This document shows, one piece after another, positions 50,617 to 60,400 of a stretch of DNA of 64,000 nt; position 1 is the first letter of the stretch; every line of letters begins with the position of its first letter. The DNA comes from CAYFMH01 sp964344775 (GTDB lineage: Bacteria; Patescibacteriota; Gracilibacteria; UBA4473): positions 1-64,000 of the forward strand of contig CAYFOO010000002.1 in NCBI GenBank assembly GCA_964344775.1, given 5' to 3'. The position numbers were made by a program, and so were the translations under genes. Under the pieces are notes generated by a model. The model saw nothing but the letters and a program-made list of their open reading frames with translations, was not told the DNA's origin and ran no database searches.

Positions 50617-51051
50617 TTAAATATTTAATGTTTCAGGTTTTTGAGCTGTATAAGGATGCTCACTCCCTACCATCAAGAAAAGTCTTCTGAGTTGGTTTTT
50701 TCGATGTTTGGTTTTTGGAAGCATCCCAGCTATGGCTTCTTTTAAGATCCGTGTTGGATCTTTTTCTCGTACGGTTTTCAGGCTTTCTGTTTTTAGATGT
50801 CCGAGATAACCAGAATGCCTATAATATTCTTTTTGTTCCTCTTTATTTCCACTTACAGCAATTTTTTCCGAATTAAGCACTACAATATAATCCCCTCCAT
50901 CAACGTGAGGGGTAAAATCTACTCGATTTTTTCCACGCAATGCTTTTGCCACTGTCACGGAAATTTGCCCCAAAGGCTTATCTTCTGCATCAATGACAAA
51001 CCATTTTCGGTCTGCATTTGTTACGTTCTGTCTGAGTGAAGTTTTTTTCAT
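50617..51051 (-). CDS. rplM: ribosomal protein uL13
   Basis: A 144-residue L13: RKWFVIDAEDKPLGQISVTV, KNRVDFTPHVDGGDYIVVLN, YYRHSGYLGHLKTESL, GMLPKTKHRKNQLRRLFLMV. It assembles early into the 50S subunit. Four bases after rplQ in the ribosomal operon. Confidence 0.97.
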   Translation of the reverse strand: MKKTSLRQNVTNADRKWFVIDAEDKPLGQISVTVAKALRGKNRVDFTPHVDGGDYIVVLNSEKIAVSGNKEEQKEYYRHSGYLGHLKTESLKTVREKDPTRILKEAIAGMLPKTKHRKNQLRRLFLMVGSEHPYTAQKPETLNI

Positions 51052-51055
51052 CTTT

Positions 51056-51406
51056 TTAAATTAATTCAACCTGGATAAGTAGAGCATTATCGCCATCTCG
51101 CAACCCAATTTTTGCTGAACGAGTAAAACCAGAATCTTTTTTTGTTTGTTTAGTAATATATTCCAGAGCTTTTTTCGAGGATTCTTTTGTAAAAATAACT
51201 TTCTTCAATTCTCGTACAGCATTGGCAGCATCTTTTGATTTTACTTTGGTTATCAATTTATTTGCTTCCGAAGTTAAAACTCGTGCTTTTGGTTCTGTAG
51301 TTTTTACTTTTCCATAAAGGAAAAGAGAAGTTAATAGATTTCTTACCACAGCTTTTCGATGAGCTGCGGGACGGTTGAGTGAGATTTTTGTATTTCTGTG
51401 TCGCAT
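51056..51406 (-). CDS. rplQ: ribosomal protein bL17
   Basis: A 116-residue L17: MRHRNTKISLNRPAAHRKAV, RNLLTSLFLYGKVKTTEPKA, then the alpha-beta body ending ALLIQVELI. It starts three bases after rpoA, as is usual for rpoA-rplQ. Confidence 0.96.
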   Translation of the reverse strand: MRHRNTKISLNRPAAHRKAVVRNLLTSLFLYGKVKTTEPKARVLTSEANKLITKVKSKDAANAVRELKKVIFTKESSKKALEYITKQTKKDSGFTRSAKIGLRDGDNALLIQVELI

Positions 51407-51409
51407 TTT

Positions 51410-52411
51410 TTACTTTTTACCAATACTTGCATGTTGAGGAAGGTCGTATCCTCTTTCTGCGAGAACACGATCTAGTTCTGCTTTTGCTTTTTGACCGAAA
51501 CCACGAAGCTGAGAGAGTTGTGACATGGAAGTTTCAAGTAGTTGTTCTACGGAAGTAACTTGACCATTTACCAATGCATTAAGCGTTCTCTGGGAAAGTC
51601 CCAAAATATCAATGGGAGTAAAAGGTTCATCTGAGATAGCAGCAGTTGCCATTTGTGCTTCTGCTTTTTCTTTCACGAGAGCGAAATTTGTAGTGAAATC
51701 TTCATCTCGATAAGCTTCTTCTTCATTAAAGAGAGCAAAATAACTTTCAAGAACTGAAGCACCTAATTTTAAAGCTTTTTCTGGGTCAATAGCTCCATTG
51801 GTTTCAATTTCCATCTTTAATTGATCCAAATCAATTTGCTCCCCTACACGTGCTGGCCCCACTTCATACTTCACCCGGATGATAGGAGAGAAATTTGCAT
51901 CAATCAGAATATATTCAGGATCTTCTTCGCTCGCGTGGTCTTGATTGGATACAATTCGGAAACCAATATTTTTTTCTATCCGTAATTTCATCTTTCGTTT
52001 TGGATCGGCATTGTCGCAAGTAGCAATAATTTGAGAAGGATCAAGAATTTCAACATCATTGGATACATTGATATCTTTTGCGGTAATTTTCCCTTTCTTT
52101 ACAAAAGCAATTTCTGCTTCTTCAACCCCTTTAGAATGTTTTTTTAAACGTAATTTTCGAAGATTCAAAGTAATATCAAGCACAGACTCTTTTACTCCTG
52201 GGATAGTGGTATATTCGTGAGCAACTCCATCTATTTTTATACCAGAGACAGCAGTTCCTGGCAGACTAGATAACAAAACTCGTCTAAGAGCATTTCCAAT
52301 AGTCATCCCATATCCGGAGGGGAGTGGGCTCATTGTCAGAGCAATAACATTCTTTTCCTTTTGTTCGACTTTCAGCTTAGGAATGCCGATGACTTCATGG
52401 AGGATGTGCAT
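51410..52411 (-). CDS. rpoA: RNA polymerase subunit alpha
   Basis: A 333-residue alpha subunit. The N-terminal dimerisation domain shows PLPSGYGMTIGNALRRVLLS and ISGIKIDGVAHEYTTIPGVK; ERRVGPARVGEQ-like VKYEVGPARVGEQIDLDQLK follows; the C-terminal domain has IDILGLSQRTLNALVNGQVT and LRGFGQKAKAELDRVLAERG, which contacts UP elements and activators. It lies between rpsD and rplQ. Confidence 0.97.
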   Translation of the reverse strand: MHILHEVIGIPKLKVEQKEKNVIALTMSPLPSGYGMTIGNALRRVLLSSLPGTAVSGIKIDGVAHEYTTIPGVKESVLDITLNLRKLRLKKHSKGVEEAEIAFVKKGKITAKDINVSNDVEILDPSQIIATCDNADPKRKMKLRIEKNIGFRIVSNQDHASEEDPEYILIDANFSPIIRVKYEVGPARVGEQIDLDQLKMEIETNGAIDPEKALKLGASVLESYFALFNEEEAYRDEDFTTNFALVKEKAEAQMATAAISDEPFTPIDILGLSQRTLNALVNGQVTSVEQLLETSMSQLSQLRGFGQKAKAELDRVLAERGYDLPQHASIGKK

Positions 52412-52444
52412 TTTAAAAAGGGTTTAAATATAAAAACAGATTTA

Positions 52445-53059
52445 TTATCGAGAATAGAACTCTACGATTAATCGAGGCTCTATAACTCTTTCAAAATCTT
52501 CTACAGAAGGAAGGTCTACAATTTCTATTTCCAACTTTTTATCGTCTGCTTTTAACCATTTCGGAGAAACATAATCTGCCAACTCTTCTTTATTTCTCTT
52601 AAAAACCGAAAGATCCTTTTTGGAAGGTTTAATTTCTATTTTATCTCCAACTTTTACCTCAGCAGAAGGAATATCAATTCGACGTCCATTCAAAAGAAAT
52701 AGTCCGTGTGATACAAACTGTCGTGCCTGCATTCTGGTGAGAGCAAATCCGGCCCGAAAAAGCACATTATCCAATCGTCTTTCCAAAAAGTGAAGGAGCA
52801 TGTCCCCCGTTACCCCTTTTGAACGAGCGGCTTGATCAAAACTTCTTCGAAATTGTTTTTCTGACAATCCAAATATACGTTTTGCTTTCTGTTTCTCTCT
52901 TAATTGTTTTCCATATTCCGTTATTTTTGCCATTCGTTTTCCTCCATGCATACCAGGAATATTTTGGTTTCGTTGCAAGAGTTTTTGGTATTTCGGTGAC
53001 CCGAAGAGGTTGATTCCTTCTCTCCTACATAGTCGTGACTTTGGTCCAGTATATCTCAT
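52445..53059 (-). CDS. rpsD: ribosomal protein uS4
   Basis: A 204-residue S4: RYTGPKSRLCRREGINLFGS, MLLHFLERRLDNVLFRAGFA, the S4 domain MQARQFVSHGLFLLNGRRID and the C-terminal RLIVEFYSR. A primary 16S binder and translational regulator in other bacteria. The 150-bp gap before it is filled by repeats, unlike the close spacing elsewhere in the operon. Confidence 0.97.
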   Translation of the reverse strand: MRYTGPKSRLCRREGINLFGSPKYQKLLQRNQNIPGMHGGKRMAKITEYGKQLREKQKAKRIFGLSEKQFRRSFDQAARSKGVTGDMLLHFLERRLDNVLFRAGFALTRMQARQFVSHGLFLLNGRRIDIPSAEVKVGDKIEIKPSKKDLSVFKRNKEELADYVSPKWLKADDKKLEIEIVDLPSVEDFERVIEPRLIVEFYSR

Positions 53060-53209
53060 AATTTAGTTGTTAGTTTTTAAAAGGTTGTAGGTGGCCCGAC
53101 CTTCGTCCCGAGGACTCGGGACTTCGGTGGGGGGACGAGGTGGTAAGTTGTAAGGAATTTTTAATTTTTAGTTACAAATTTCGGCCGACACGTAGAACTT
53201 AGAAAATAT
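53060..53209. repeat. repeat-filled gap inside ribosomal operon
   Basis: Holds GTTGTAGGT words, the perfect palindrome TCCCGAG-GA-CTCGGGA at 53106-53121, and TAGAACTTAGA words. It interrupts rpsK-rpsD; no promoter is evident. Confidence 0.6.
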
Positions 53210-53587
53210 TTAAACTTTACGAACTTTTTTTGGTCGGCAGCCCCCATGAGGGACTCGTGTTTTATCTACGATAGAGCTTATTTCCAATCCACCGTTTGTA
53301 AGTCCTCGAATGGTTTGATCTCTTCCGGGTCCCATACCTTTTACGTAGATATCTACTGATTTTATACCGAAGCTCGCTGCTTTTTCTGCTACGGACTCTG
53401 CGGATATTTGTCCAGCGTAGGGAGTTGATTGTCGAGCTCCTTTGAACCGATTTGCTCCTGGAGAACTCCAGCCCAATACATTTCCTTCGGGATCAGTGAG
53501 CGTTACAATAGTATTATTGTAGTTTGCCCGGATATAAACTCGTCCAGTTTCAAATGATTTTCGTACTCGTTTTTTTGCTACAGCCAT
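53210..53587 (-). CDS. rpsK: ribosomal protein uS11
   Basis: A 125-residue S11: GRVYIRANYNNTIVTLTDPE, GNVLGWSSPGANRFKGARQS, TPYAGQISAESVAEKAASFG, VKGMGPGRDQTIRGLTNGGL and the C-terminal HGGCRPKKVRKV. Five bases after rpsM. Confidence 0.97.
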   Translation of the reverse strand: MAVAKKRVRKSFETGRVYIRANYNNTIVTLTDPEGNVLGWSSPGANRFKGARQSTPYAGQISAESVAEKAASFGIKSVDIYVKGMGPGRDQTIRGLTNGGLEISSIVDKTRVPHGGCRPKKVRKV

Positions 53588-53592
53588 ATTAA

Positions 53593-53964
53593 TTATTTAG
53601 TGACTTGCTTTTTATTAGCAACAGTAGATCTTTTTCCTCGTTTTGTTCGAGCATTGGTCTTGGTATTTTGTCCACGGGTTGGTAATTTTCGACGATGACG
53701 AAAGCCACGATAAGAACCAATTTCTTGCAAACGACGAATGTTTTGAGTTGTTTCTCGACGAAGATCTGATTCCAACATAAAACCTTCTGTCGCTGCCCTC
53801 AGAGCATCTTCTTGGTCTGAAGTGAGATCTTTTGTTCTGATGTTTTCTTTGATTTTTGCTTTTTTGCAGATTTCTTCCGCTTTTTTCGGTCCCACTCCAT
53901 ATACGTATTGGAGAGAGATGATAATTCTCTTTTCTGCAGGGATGTTTACACCAGCGATTCTCAT
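53593..53964 (-). CDS. rpsM: ribosomal protein uS13
   Basis: A 123-residue S13: [57 protein letters not shown] and [20 protein letters not shown] with a basic tail contacting P-site tRNA. A word-repeat hairpin separates it from rpmJ. Confidence 0.97.
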   Translation of the reverse strand: MRIAGVNIPAEKRIIISLQYVYGVGPKKAEEICKKAKIKENIRTKDLTSDQEDALRAATEGFMLESDLRRETTQNIRRLQEIGSYRGFRHRRKLPTRGQNTKTNARTKRGKRSTVANKKQVTK

Positions 53965-53984
53965 AGATTTTAATTATTAGCTTT

Positions 53985-54063
53985 TAAAGGGTTGTAAGTG
54001 GGAGGTGGTAGGTTGTAGGGAATAAATTTACTTACAACCTACAACTTATAACCTTTAACCTTT
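53985..54063. repeat. inverted word repeat inside ribosomal operon
   Basis: GGTTGTAAGTGGGAGGTGGT and GGTTGTAGGGAATAAATT are followed by complementary TTACAACCTACAACTTATAA. It can fold into a long imperfect hairpin between rpmJ and rpsM; its sequence is close to 47545-47613. Confidence 0.6.
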
Positions 54064-54189
54064 TCATCCTTGTCGTTGTTTATGTTTTCCTCTTGTAGAT
54101 GGGGCACCACAGACCACTCGCACAGATCCTTTTCTTCGGATAACTCTGCAACTTTTACACATTGGTTTCACTGAGGCTCGTACTTTCAT
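54064..54189 (-). CDS. rpmJ: ribosomal protein bL36
   Basis: A 41-residue L36: [20 protein letters not shown] followed by [20 protein letters not shown]. Zinc ligands Cys, Cys, Cys and His are all present (CKSC, VVC, GKH). Its ATG overlaps the infA stop by one base (TAATG), giving translational coupling. Confidence 0.97.
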   Translation of the reverse strand: MKVRASVKPMCKSCRVIRRKGSVRVVCGAPSTRGKHKQRQG

Positions 54190-54419
54190 TATTTGAAGCG
54201 GTAAGTGATTCGTCCTTCTTCCAGATTGTAAGGCGAAAGAATTAGACGAACATGGTCTCCTGGGACAATTTTTATGAAATGGACACGCATTTTGCCAGAA
54301 ACTCTGGCTTTTACCTGATGGGATTCAAATCCTTCTGTGGTCAGTTCAACGAGAAACCGAGAGCCCGGAAGCAACTCTAAGACCACTCCTTCGACTTCAA
54401 AATCTTCATCATTTGCCAT
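54189..54419 (-). CDS. infA: translation initiation factor IF-1
   Basis: A 76-residue S1/OB-fold protein: [60 protein letters not shown]. It helps IF-2 and IF-3 at the 30S A site. First visible gene of the minus-strand ribosomal operon. Confidence 0.96.
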   Translation of the reverse strand: MANDEDFEVEGVVLELLPGSRFLVELTTEGFESHQVKARVSGKMRVHFIKIVPGDHVRLILSPYNLEEGRITYRFK

Positions 54420-54529
54420 GAAATTGCTCAGAAAAGCCGACGGATTATAGAAAACAGCCTCTTCTTGTCAAATTTTTTATAAAAATAGTGAAAAAGCTTT
54501 ATTTCCCCGCATAAAAACAAGAAATGGTA

Positions 54530-54557
54530 TTGAAATTTTACCTGAAAAAAATATATT
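54530..54557 (+). promoter_or_regulatory. promoter upstream of structured RNA and pepA
   Basis: TTGAAA (54530-54535), 16-base spacer, TATATT (54552-54557). Confidence 0.5.
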
Positions 54558-54608
54558 CTTTTTACTTAAAAATCTTTAAAAAACAAAAAACTAAGAAGTA
54601 TGATCATG

Positions 54609-54770
54609 ATTAGCTCTGGATATATGAAAAAACTAAAAAGAAAGATCTTCGCCAATAAAGGCGATTTTCCCGAGGTTTCGTTCGCTAACACTCACTTCAA
54701 CCTCGTGAATCGCCAAAAAGTTTTCCCATGTTTTTATTTTTTAGTATGTTTTATAGGAGTTTTTTATTTT
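54609..54770 (+). ncRNA. candidate structured RNA, copy 1 (pepA leader)
   Basis: Shares an ordered set of segments with 61926-62107: TTAGCTCTGG, AGAAAGAT, TTCGCY, GGCGATTTTCCCGAGG, then the complementary CCTCG, TGAATCGCC, CCC-TGTTTT and GGAGTTTTTTATTTTT. GGCGATT (54660-54666) pairs with AATCGCC (54708-54714), enclosing CGAGGTT (54671-54677) with AACCTCG (54699-54705). The same GGCGA can instead pair with the upstream TCGCC (54649-54653), so two folds exclude each other. It ends 22 bases before the pepA start, so it could be a leader regulating pepA. The family is not one I recognise. Confidence 0.6.
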
Positions 54771-54792
54771 TAATAATTAAATATTTTGAGCT

Positions 54793-56232
54793 ATGAAGAT
54801 CAGCATTAGCCCCAAAATTACCAAGACGGATGCCATTTTTATCCTACTTCCAGAGAAAAATTGGCAAAAACAATTTGAAAGCAATTTAGAAAAAAATTTA
54901 GCTACCCAAATTGCTTTGCATTTCAAAAACAAAAATTTTAAAGGAAAATTGGGAGAGATTCTTCAGATTTTCCCTTCTTACAAATTAGCCAAAAAGATAT
55001 TTTTGGTTGGAGCTGGGGAATTAAAAGAAAAAATTGATATTCGAAAAACTGCTAGTTTGGCCATCCGTGAAGCAAAAAAGATTAAAACAGGAAATGTGGC
55101 TCTTTTGTGTCCAAAAGATTTTGACGTTGAGCGGGTTGTTTCTGGGATTTTGCTTGGGGATTATGAATTCAAAATTGGAGATCGGAGTGAGCAGTTTACT
55201 CCCAAGTCAGCAACAATTATTTCGTCACAAAAAATATCTAAAAAAGAGTTAGATTCTGAAATCGCCCTTTCTGAGGCTACTAACTTTGTTCGAGAATTAA
55301 CCAACTTGCCGCCAAATATGATGACTCCAAAGATTTTGGCCACCTCTGCCAAAAAGGAAATAAAAACCAGTCCAAAAATGAAGGTTAAAGTTATGGGCGA
55401 GAAAGAAATCCAAAAGCTCAAAATGGGCAACCTTTTCGGTGTAGGACAGGGATCACACGAGGAATCACAATTAATTGTTTTTGAGTATTCCGGAGGGAAA
55501 AAGGGAGAAAAACCTTTGGCGATTGTGGGGAAAGGGGTTTGTTTTGATGCAGGAGGATATAATCTGAAGCCTACCAATCATATCGAGGATATGAAATGTG
55601 ATATGGCTGGGGCGGCAACAGTGCTTGGAATTTTTAAATGGATTTCTGAGGTACAGCCAAAGAAAAACATAGTAGGAGTGGTGGGAGCAGTAGAAAATCT
55701 TGTTTCTGGAAATGCTTTCAAGCCAGGAGATATCCTTACTTCTATGAATGGCAAGACGATGGAAATCACAAATACTGATGCGGAAGGGCGGTTAGTTTTA
55801 GCCGACTGTTTGTACTACGCGGCAACCAAGCTGAAACCAGCTCAAATGATTGATCTAGCCACTTTGACGGGGGCTTGTATTGCGGCACTGGGACATGAGA
55901 TTACCGCCATCATGGGAAATAATAAAAAACTCCTTGATTCGATCGAAAAAGCAGCCAAAGGAGCCGATGAGCCGGTGTGGGAGTTGCCGATCACGGATCA
56001 TTTCCGAGAAAAGGTAAAAGGTGATATTTCGGATCTCAAAAACTGGACAGCGGGAGTTTCTGCAGGTTCTTCCATGGGAGGAGCTTTTCTCGAATATTTT
56101 GTCGAAAAAATTCCGTGGGCCCATCTGGATATTGCCGGGACAGCTTTTCATGGGAAAGCTGGAGATGAACTTAGCCCCAAGGGGGGGACAGGAGTGATGA
56201 TACGGACTTTGGCGGGGATGATTGGGAAATAA
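54793..56232 (+). CDS. pepA: M17 leucyl aminopeptidase
   Basis: A 479-residue two-metal aminopeptidase that removes N-terminal residues from peptides in the cytosol. The N-terminal macro-like domain is about 1-160. The catalytic domain has GKGVCFDAGGYNLKPTNHIE, MKCDMAGAATVLGIFKWISE, NTDAEGRLVLADCLYYA and IDLATLTGACIAALGHEITA, with metal-binding Lys, Asp and Glu present. It is preceded by a candidate structured RNA that may control it. Peptide scavenging fits a host-dependent lifestyle. Confidence 0.95.
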   Translation: MKISISPKITKTDAIFILLPEKNWQKQFESNLEKNLATQIALHFKNKNFKGKLGEILQIFPSYKLAKKIFLVGAGELKEKIDIRKTASLAIREAKKIKTGNVALLCPKDFDVERVVSGILLGDYEFKIGDRSEQFTPKSATIISSQKISKKELDSEIALSEATNFVRELTNLPPNMMTPKILATSAKKEIKTSPKMKVKVMGEKEIQKLKMGNLFGVGQGSHEESQLIVFEYSGGKKGEKPLAIVGKGVCFDAGGYNLKPTNHIEDMKCDMAGAATVLGIFKWISEVQPKKNIVGVVGAVENLVSGNAFKPGDILTSMNGKTMEITNTDAEGRLVLADCLYYAATKLKPAQMIDLATLTGACIAALGHEITAIMGNNKKLLDSIEKAAKGADEPVWELPITDHFREKVKGDISDLKNWTAGVSAGSSMGGAFLEYFVEKIPWAHLDIAGTAFHGKAGDELSPKGGTGVMIRTLAGMIGK

Positions 56233-56285
56233 GAAATCCTTCTTACGAAGGACTTCATTATTTTTAAGGAGTATTTCCAAGGTTT

Positions 56286-56510
56286 TTATTTTTCGTACCG
56301 TACAGCAGGGAGCAATCCCATAACTCGGGCCTTTTTGATCGCAGATGCGAGTTGTTTTTGCATTTTTAGCGACACTCCAGTGTGGTATCGACTTTGGATA
56401 GATCGATAATAGGTGATGTAGTTTGAGAGCAATCGTGGATCTTTATAATCAATGTATTTGATCCCTGATTGAGCAAACGGACAGATATATTTTTTGGGTC
56501 GTGGAGGCAT
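56286..56510 (-). CDS. rpsR: ribosomal protein bS18
   Basis: A 74-residue S18: KYICPFAQSGIKYIDYKDPR, LLSNYITYYRSIQSRYHTGV, KMQKQLASAIKKARVMGLLP. I chose the ATG at 56510 (MPPRPKK), three codons inside the longest frame. It follows rpsF by 37 bp; the ssb gene often found between them is absent. Confidence 0.95.
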   Translation of the reverse strand: MPPRPKKYICPFAQSGIKYIDYKDPRLLSNYITYYRSIQSRYHTGVSLKMQKQLASAIKKARVMGLLPAVRYEK

Positions 56511-56547
56511 GGCAATCAATTAAAAATTAAAAATGCAAAATTTAAAA

Positions 56548-57129
56548 TTAGAGGTCGAGGGAAGAATCGTTGATGATGTCGTCGAGTTTTTTGTCTACGT
56601 CATCTTTTTTAGCTACTGCTTCCTTTTCTTTCGACTCTTCTTTTTTGGCTACAGCTTTTGGTGCTGGTGTTTCCTTTTTTTCAGAAGCTTTTGTCTCAGT
56701 TTTTTCTTCGGTAACAGTACTTAGTTTTTTTCGAGATGGAGCTTCTTTTTTCTCTTCTTTGATTTCCTCTTTCTTAGCCTTTTCATCATTCGCTTTGTAG
56801 GTAGCTTCTAATTCACTATATTTTTTTGGTGCTGGTGCTTTGGGATCGACCAATGAAATTAAAAATCGAAGAATTTTATTATCTAGGTTCCAGTCACTTT
56901 TGAGTTCGGTGATTTTATCCGCTTCTGCTTCAAACTGAGCTACAAAATAGTATCCCCATTTTTGTTTCTTGATAACATAAGCAAAACCACGAGCCCCCCA
57001 AAAATCTTCGAAGGTGATATTCCCTCCGGCAGATTTAATCTTTTTCTTGATAGATGTGTCGATTTGTTTTTCCACTTCAGCCTCTTTCAACTCGTTTGTG
57101 AAGATGGCCATTACTTCGTATTTCTTCAT
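56548..57129 (-). CDS. rpsF: ribosomal protein bS6 with long charged C-terminal extension
   Basis: A 193-residue protein whose first about 100 residues are S6 (KKYEVMAIFTNELKEAEVEK; WGARGFAYVIKKQKWGYYFV; DNKILRFLISL). Residues about 101-193 are an Ala/Lys/Glu-rich low-complexity tail (KAKKEEIKEEKKEAPSRKK; KKEESKEKEAVAKK) ending in an acidic LDDIINDSSLDL. Typical S6 is about 100 residues, so this is nearly twice as long. The tail may help assembly or pair with bS18 next door. Confidence 0.93.
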   Translation of the reverse strand: MKKYEVMAIFTNELKEAEVEKQIDTSIKKKIKSAGGNITFEDFWGARGFAYVIKKQKWGYYFVAQFEAEADKITELKSDWNLDNKILRFLISLVDPKAPAPKKYSELEATYKANDEKAKKEEIKEEKKEAPSRKKLSTVTEEKTETKASEKKETPAPKAVAKKEESKEKEAVAKKDDVDKKLDDIINDSSLDL

Positions 57130-57400
57130 GTAGGGGCGGAAAAATTTAAAAATTTATAAATAAATGCTGTCAAAAGCCTTGGGACTGTAATAAAAAAAAT
57201 GGGTTTGGCAAGTTTTTTTCAGGAATTCAAATTTTCTTTGAAAAATTTTGTAATTTTTAATTTCTAATTTTGTAAATAATTTTTTAAATTTTAATTTTTA
57301 AACAGTTTAAAAATTCTGTTTATTTAGAATTTAAAAATTGGTGCTTATTTAAAAATTCAAAAATTATAAAATTAAAAATTTAGAAATTTATGAGAAATTT
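57130..57400. other. AT-rich gap, no gene
   Basis: 271 bp consisting mostly of A/T words (AATTTTTAATT, TTAAAAATT) that form several weak inverted repeats. No promoter pair or gene is convincing; the mfd stop is at its edge. Confidence 0.6.
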
Positions 57401-60400
57401 TTATACTTTTTTTAATAAAACCACTTCTTTCAGCAGATCTTCATACCAACTGACCGGAAGTTTTTCTACTGCTAGTTTTATCGCTGTGGCGGTGATGGTC
57501 CATTTTTTTGTAGAATTTTTTATCAGTCCAAAAACCTGATCCGGTTTAAAATTGATCCCCATGCGGAGTACGATTTCATGACTTTTGTGTGAGGTTTTGT
57601 GAATTCGAACCCCCGAAATATTGGCTTCTCGCAGCAGCATTTTTAGTTTGATCACCTTACAGAGATTTTCAACTTCCACCGGGAGATGTCCGTAGTCTTC
57701 GAGTAGATCGTGCCGGATTTCTTCCAGATGTTTGGGATTTTCGGCCGAGGCAAGTTCTTTGTACACCTGGATTTTTTCGTTCGCATTGGGAATGAAGCTT
57801 GGAGGGATGTAGGCCGAGAGAGGAATTTCTACGGTAATAGTCTCTTCTTCTTCAATTTCTGAGGAGATTTCTCCAGACTTCATTTCTTCCACCGTTTTAT
57901 TGAGCATTCGCATGAAGTGAGAGACCCCCACATTTTTCATCGCTCCAGACTGTGAAGCACCCAAGATTTCTCCGGCTCCTCGGATTTCCAGATCCCGCAT
58001 GGCGATTTGAAAACCGGATCCCAGCTCAGAAGCTTCTACGATGGCACGAAGCCTTTTTTTGGCTTCTAGTTCCAACTTTTGTCCATGGTACAAAAAGAAA
58101 GCGTATGCTTGGGTTCGACTTCGCCCAACTCGTCCTCGCAATTGATAGAGTTGAGAAAGTCCAAATTTTTCTGCTCGATTTACGAGCAGCGTGTTTGCAT
58201 TTGGTAAGTCGATTCCATTTTCAATTATGGTGGAAGCGACGAGTACATCAGCTTCTTTGTTTTTAAATTTTTTGATCCTTTCTTCTAGATCTGAGGTAGA
58301 GAGTTGCCCGTGGGCTACGATAAATTTAACTTCTGGAATCAATTTTCTAAACTGTTCGGTCTGAGCTTCAATTGTCTGTACTTGATTGTGCAAAAAGTAC
58401 ACTTGTCCACCTCGTTTAACTTCCAATAAAATCCGTTCTCGGATGAGATTGAGATTATATTTTCGCACTTCTGTGACAACGGGAAGCCGACCAGGAGGGG
58501 GAGTAGCAATCGTAGAAATATCTTTCAGTCGATTCAGGCTCATGTTGAGCGTCCTCGGGATGGGAGTAGCTGTCATTGTGAGGATGTTGGCCGCGGTTCG
58601 GAGTTTTTTTAATTTTTCTTTTTGTTGTACCCCAAATCTCTGCTCTTCATCAATAACGATCAGGTTGAGATTTTTAAACTTTACATCTTCTGAAAGCAAC
58701 CGATGGGTTCCGATGACTACATCAACCAATCCTAGCTCTATGTCTTTCAGAATCTTTTTTTGTTCTCCTGGGGATTGAAATCTGGAAAGTAATCGCACTT
58801 CTATCCCATATTTTTTATCTTTTATTCGTTTCAAAAAACTCTGATAGTGTTGCTCTGCCAGGATCGTGATGGGAGCCAAAATAGCACTTTGTACACCTGA
58901 TCGAAAAGATTTGAACGCGGCTCGCATGGCGATTTCTGTTTTTCCAAATCCTACGTCTCCACAGACCATTCGATCCATTGGCCGATCTCGTTCAAGATCT
59001 TGTCGAACTTCTTCCCAGGCCTGTGCTTGTCCAGGGGTTAATTCATAGGGGAAGCTTGCACAAAATTCTTCCAGCATTTCATCATCTGGTTGAAACTTTT
59101 TTCCTTTTACTAATTCCCGACTGGCATAGAGTTTGAGTAATTCTTTTGCGATTCGTTCTGCTTCTTTTTTTAATTTACTCTGGGATTGTTTCCAATCGGC
59201 GGCTCCTAATTTGGTCGGACTTGGCTCTTCTTCTCCAATAAATTTTGTAATTTTTTCTGCGGATTCTACCGGGACAAAAAGTTTATCATTTCCGGCGTAA
59301 CAAAGTTTTAGATATTCTCGAGTTCCGAAGTGCTCACCGAGATCCCGTCGGACGATCCCTTCAAATTTTGCCACCCCATGATCCAGATGAATTACAAAGT
59401 CTCCAGATTTTAAACTCGTCATCAGGTCGAGATTGATCCCAGATACCGCTTTTTTTTGTCGTGATGTTCGAGCAAATTGAAAAATCTCCCGATCGGTCAA
59501 AAAGAGGAGTTTTTTATCATTGTTTTGAAAAGAATGCGGAACAAAATCTTCTTTATTCAACTTAATAATTTGTACGGTTGAAGGATTTTCTTCTTCCGGA
59601 TTTTCCGTAAACATAATCTCGTTTTCCTTGAAGATTGAAATTATTTCATCGAATTTTTTTGTAGCCACGACCACTTTGAATTCTCGTCGGAAACGCTCTT
59701 TTATTTCCATTGTAAAATCTGGAATGGTATAAAAGGGGAGGACCGAAAAGAAATTTAGATGAAAAAAGGTTTCACTTTCTTTTGGGAAGGTGGTGAATTT
59801 GAGCTTAAAAAAGTTCCCATTTGGACAAATGTCCTCATCCAAATCATCAGAAATAAAAAGAGATTTTTCTGATCCAGAAATAAGATCCAAAAAATTTCCA
59901 GAAACATTTTCAAATTGTGCCGGGAATACTTCCAGTGTTTTCAATTTCTTTTTTTCTACTTTTTCTTCTGTGTTTTGAGTAAAGGGCTCAATACTTTCTA
60001 TTTCATCTCCGAAGAGAGAAATTCTCACACAGTGATTTTCATTGAGTGGAAAAATAAAAAGATTTTCTCCTTTTCTCAAAAATTCTCCTGGCTGCAAAAC
60101 TTCATCTTCAGCCGAAACATAACCAATAGATTCTAATTTTCCAAAAAATTCGAACATTTTTATCGAGTCTTTTGGGGCGAGTTTTATTTTTTCTGCTTCG
60201 ATTTCTGCGGGACTGGGGATAGCTTGAGACAAAACATGAGCCAGGTCTTCAAACAAAAATAGATTTTGTTCTTCTGATTTTATATTTTCGGCAAGCTGAT
60301 AAAAATCTCGAAAAGTTAATTCACTGGGGATGAGTCGAATTTTTCCATCAAAAAAGAACTCGGCAGAAGGGAAAAGGTTGTCGGCTCTTTCTTCTGTGGA

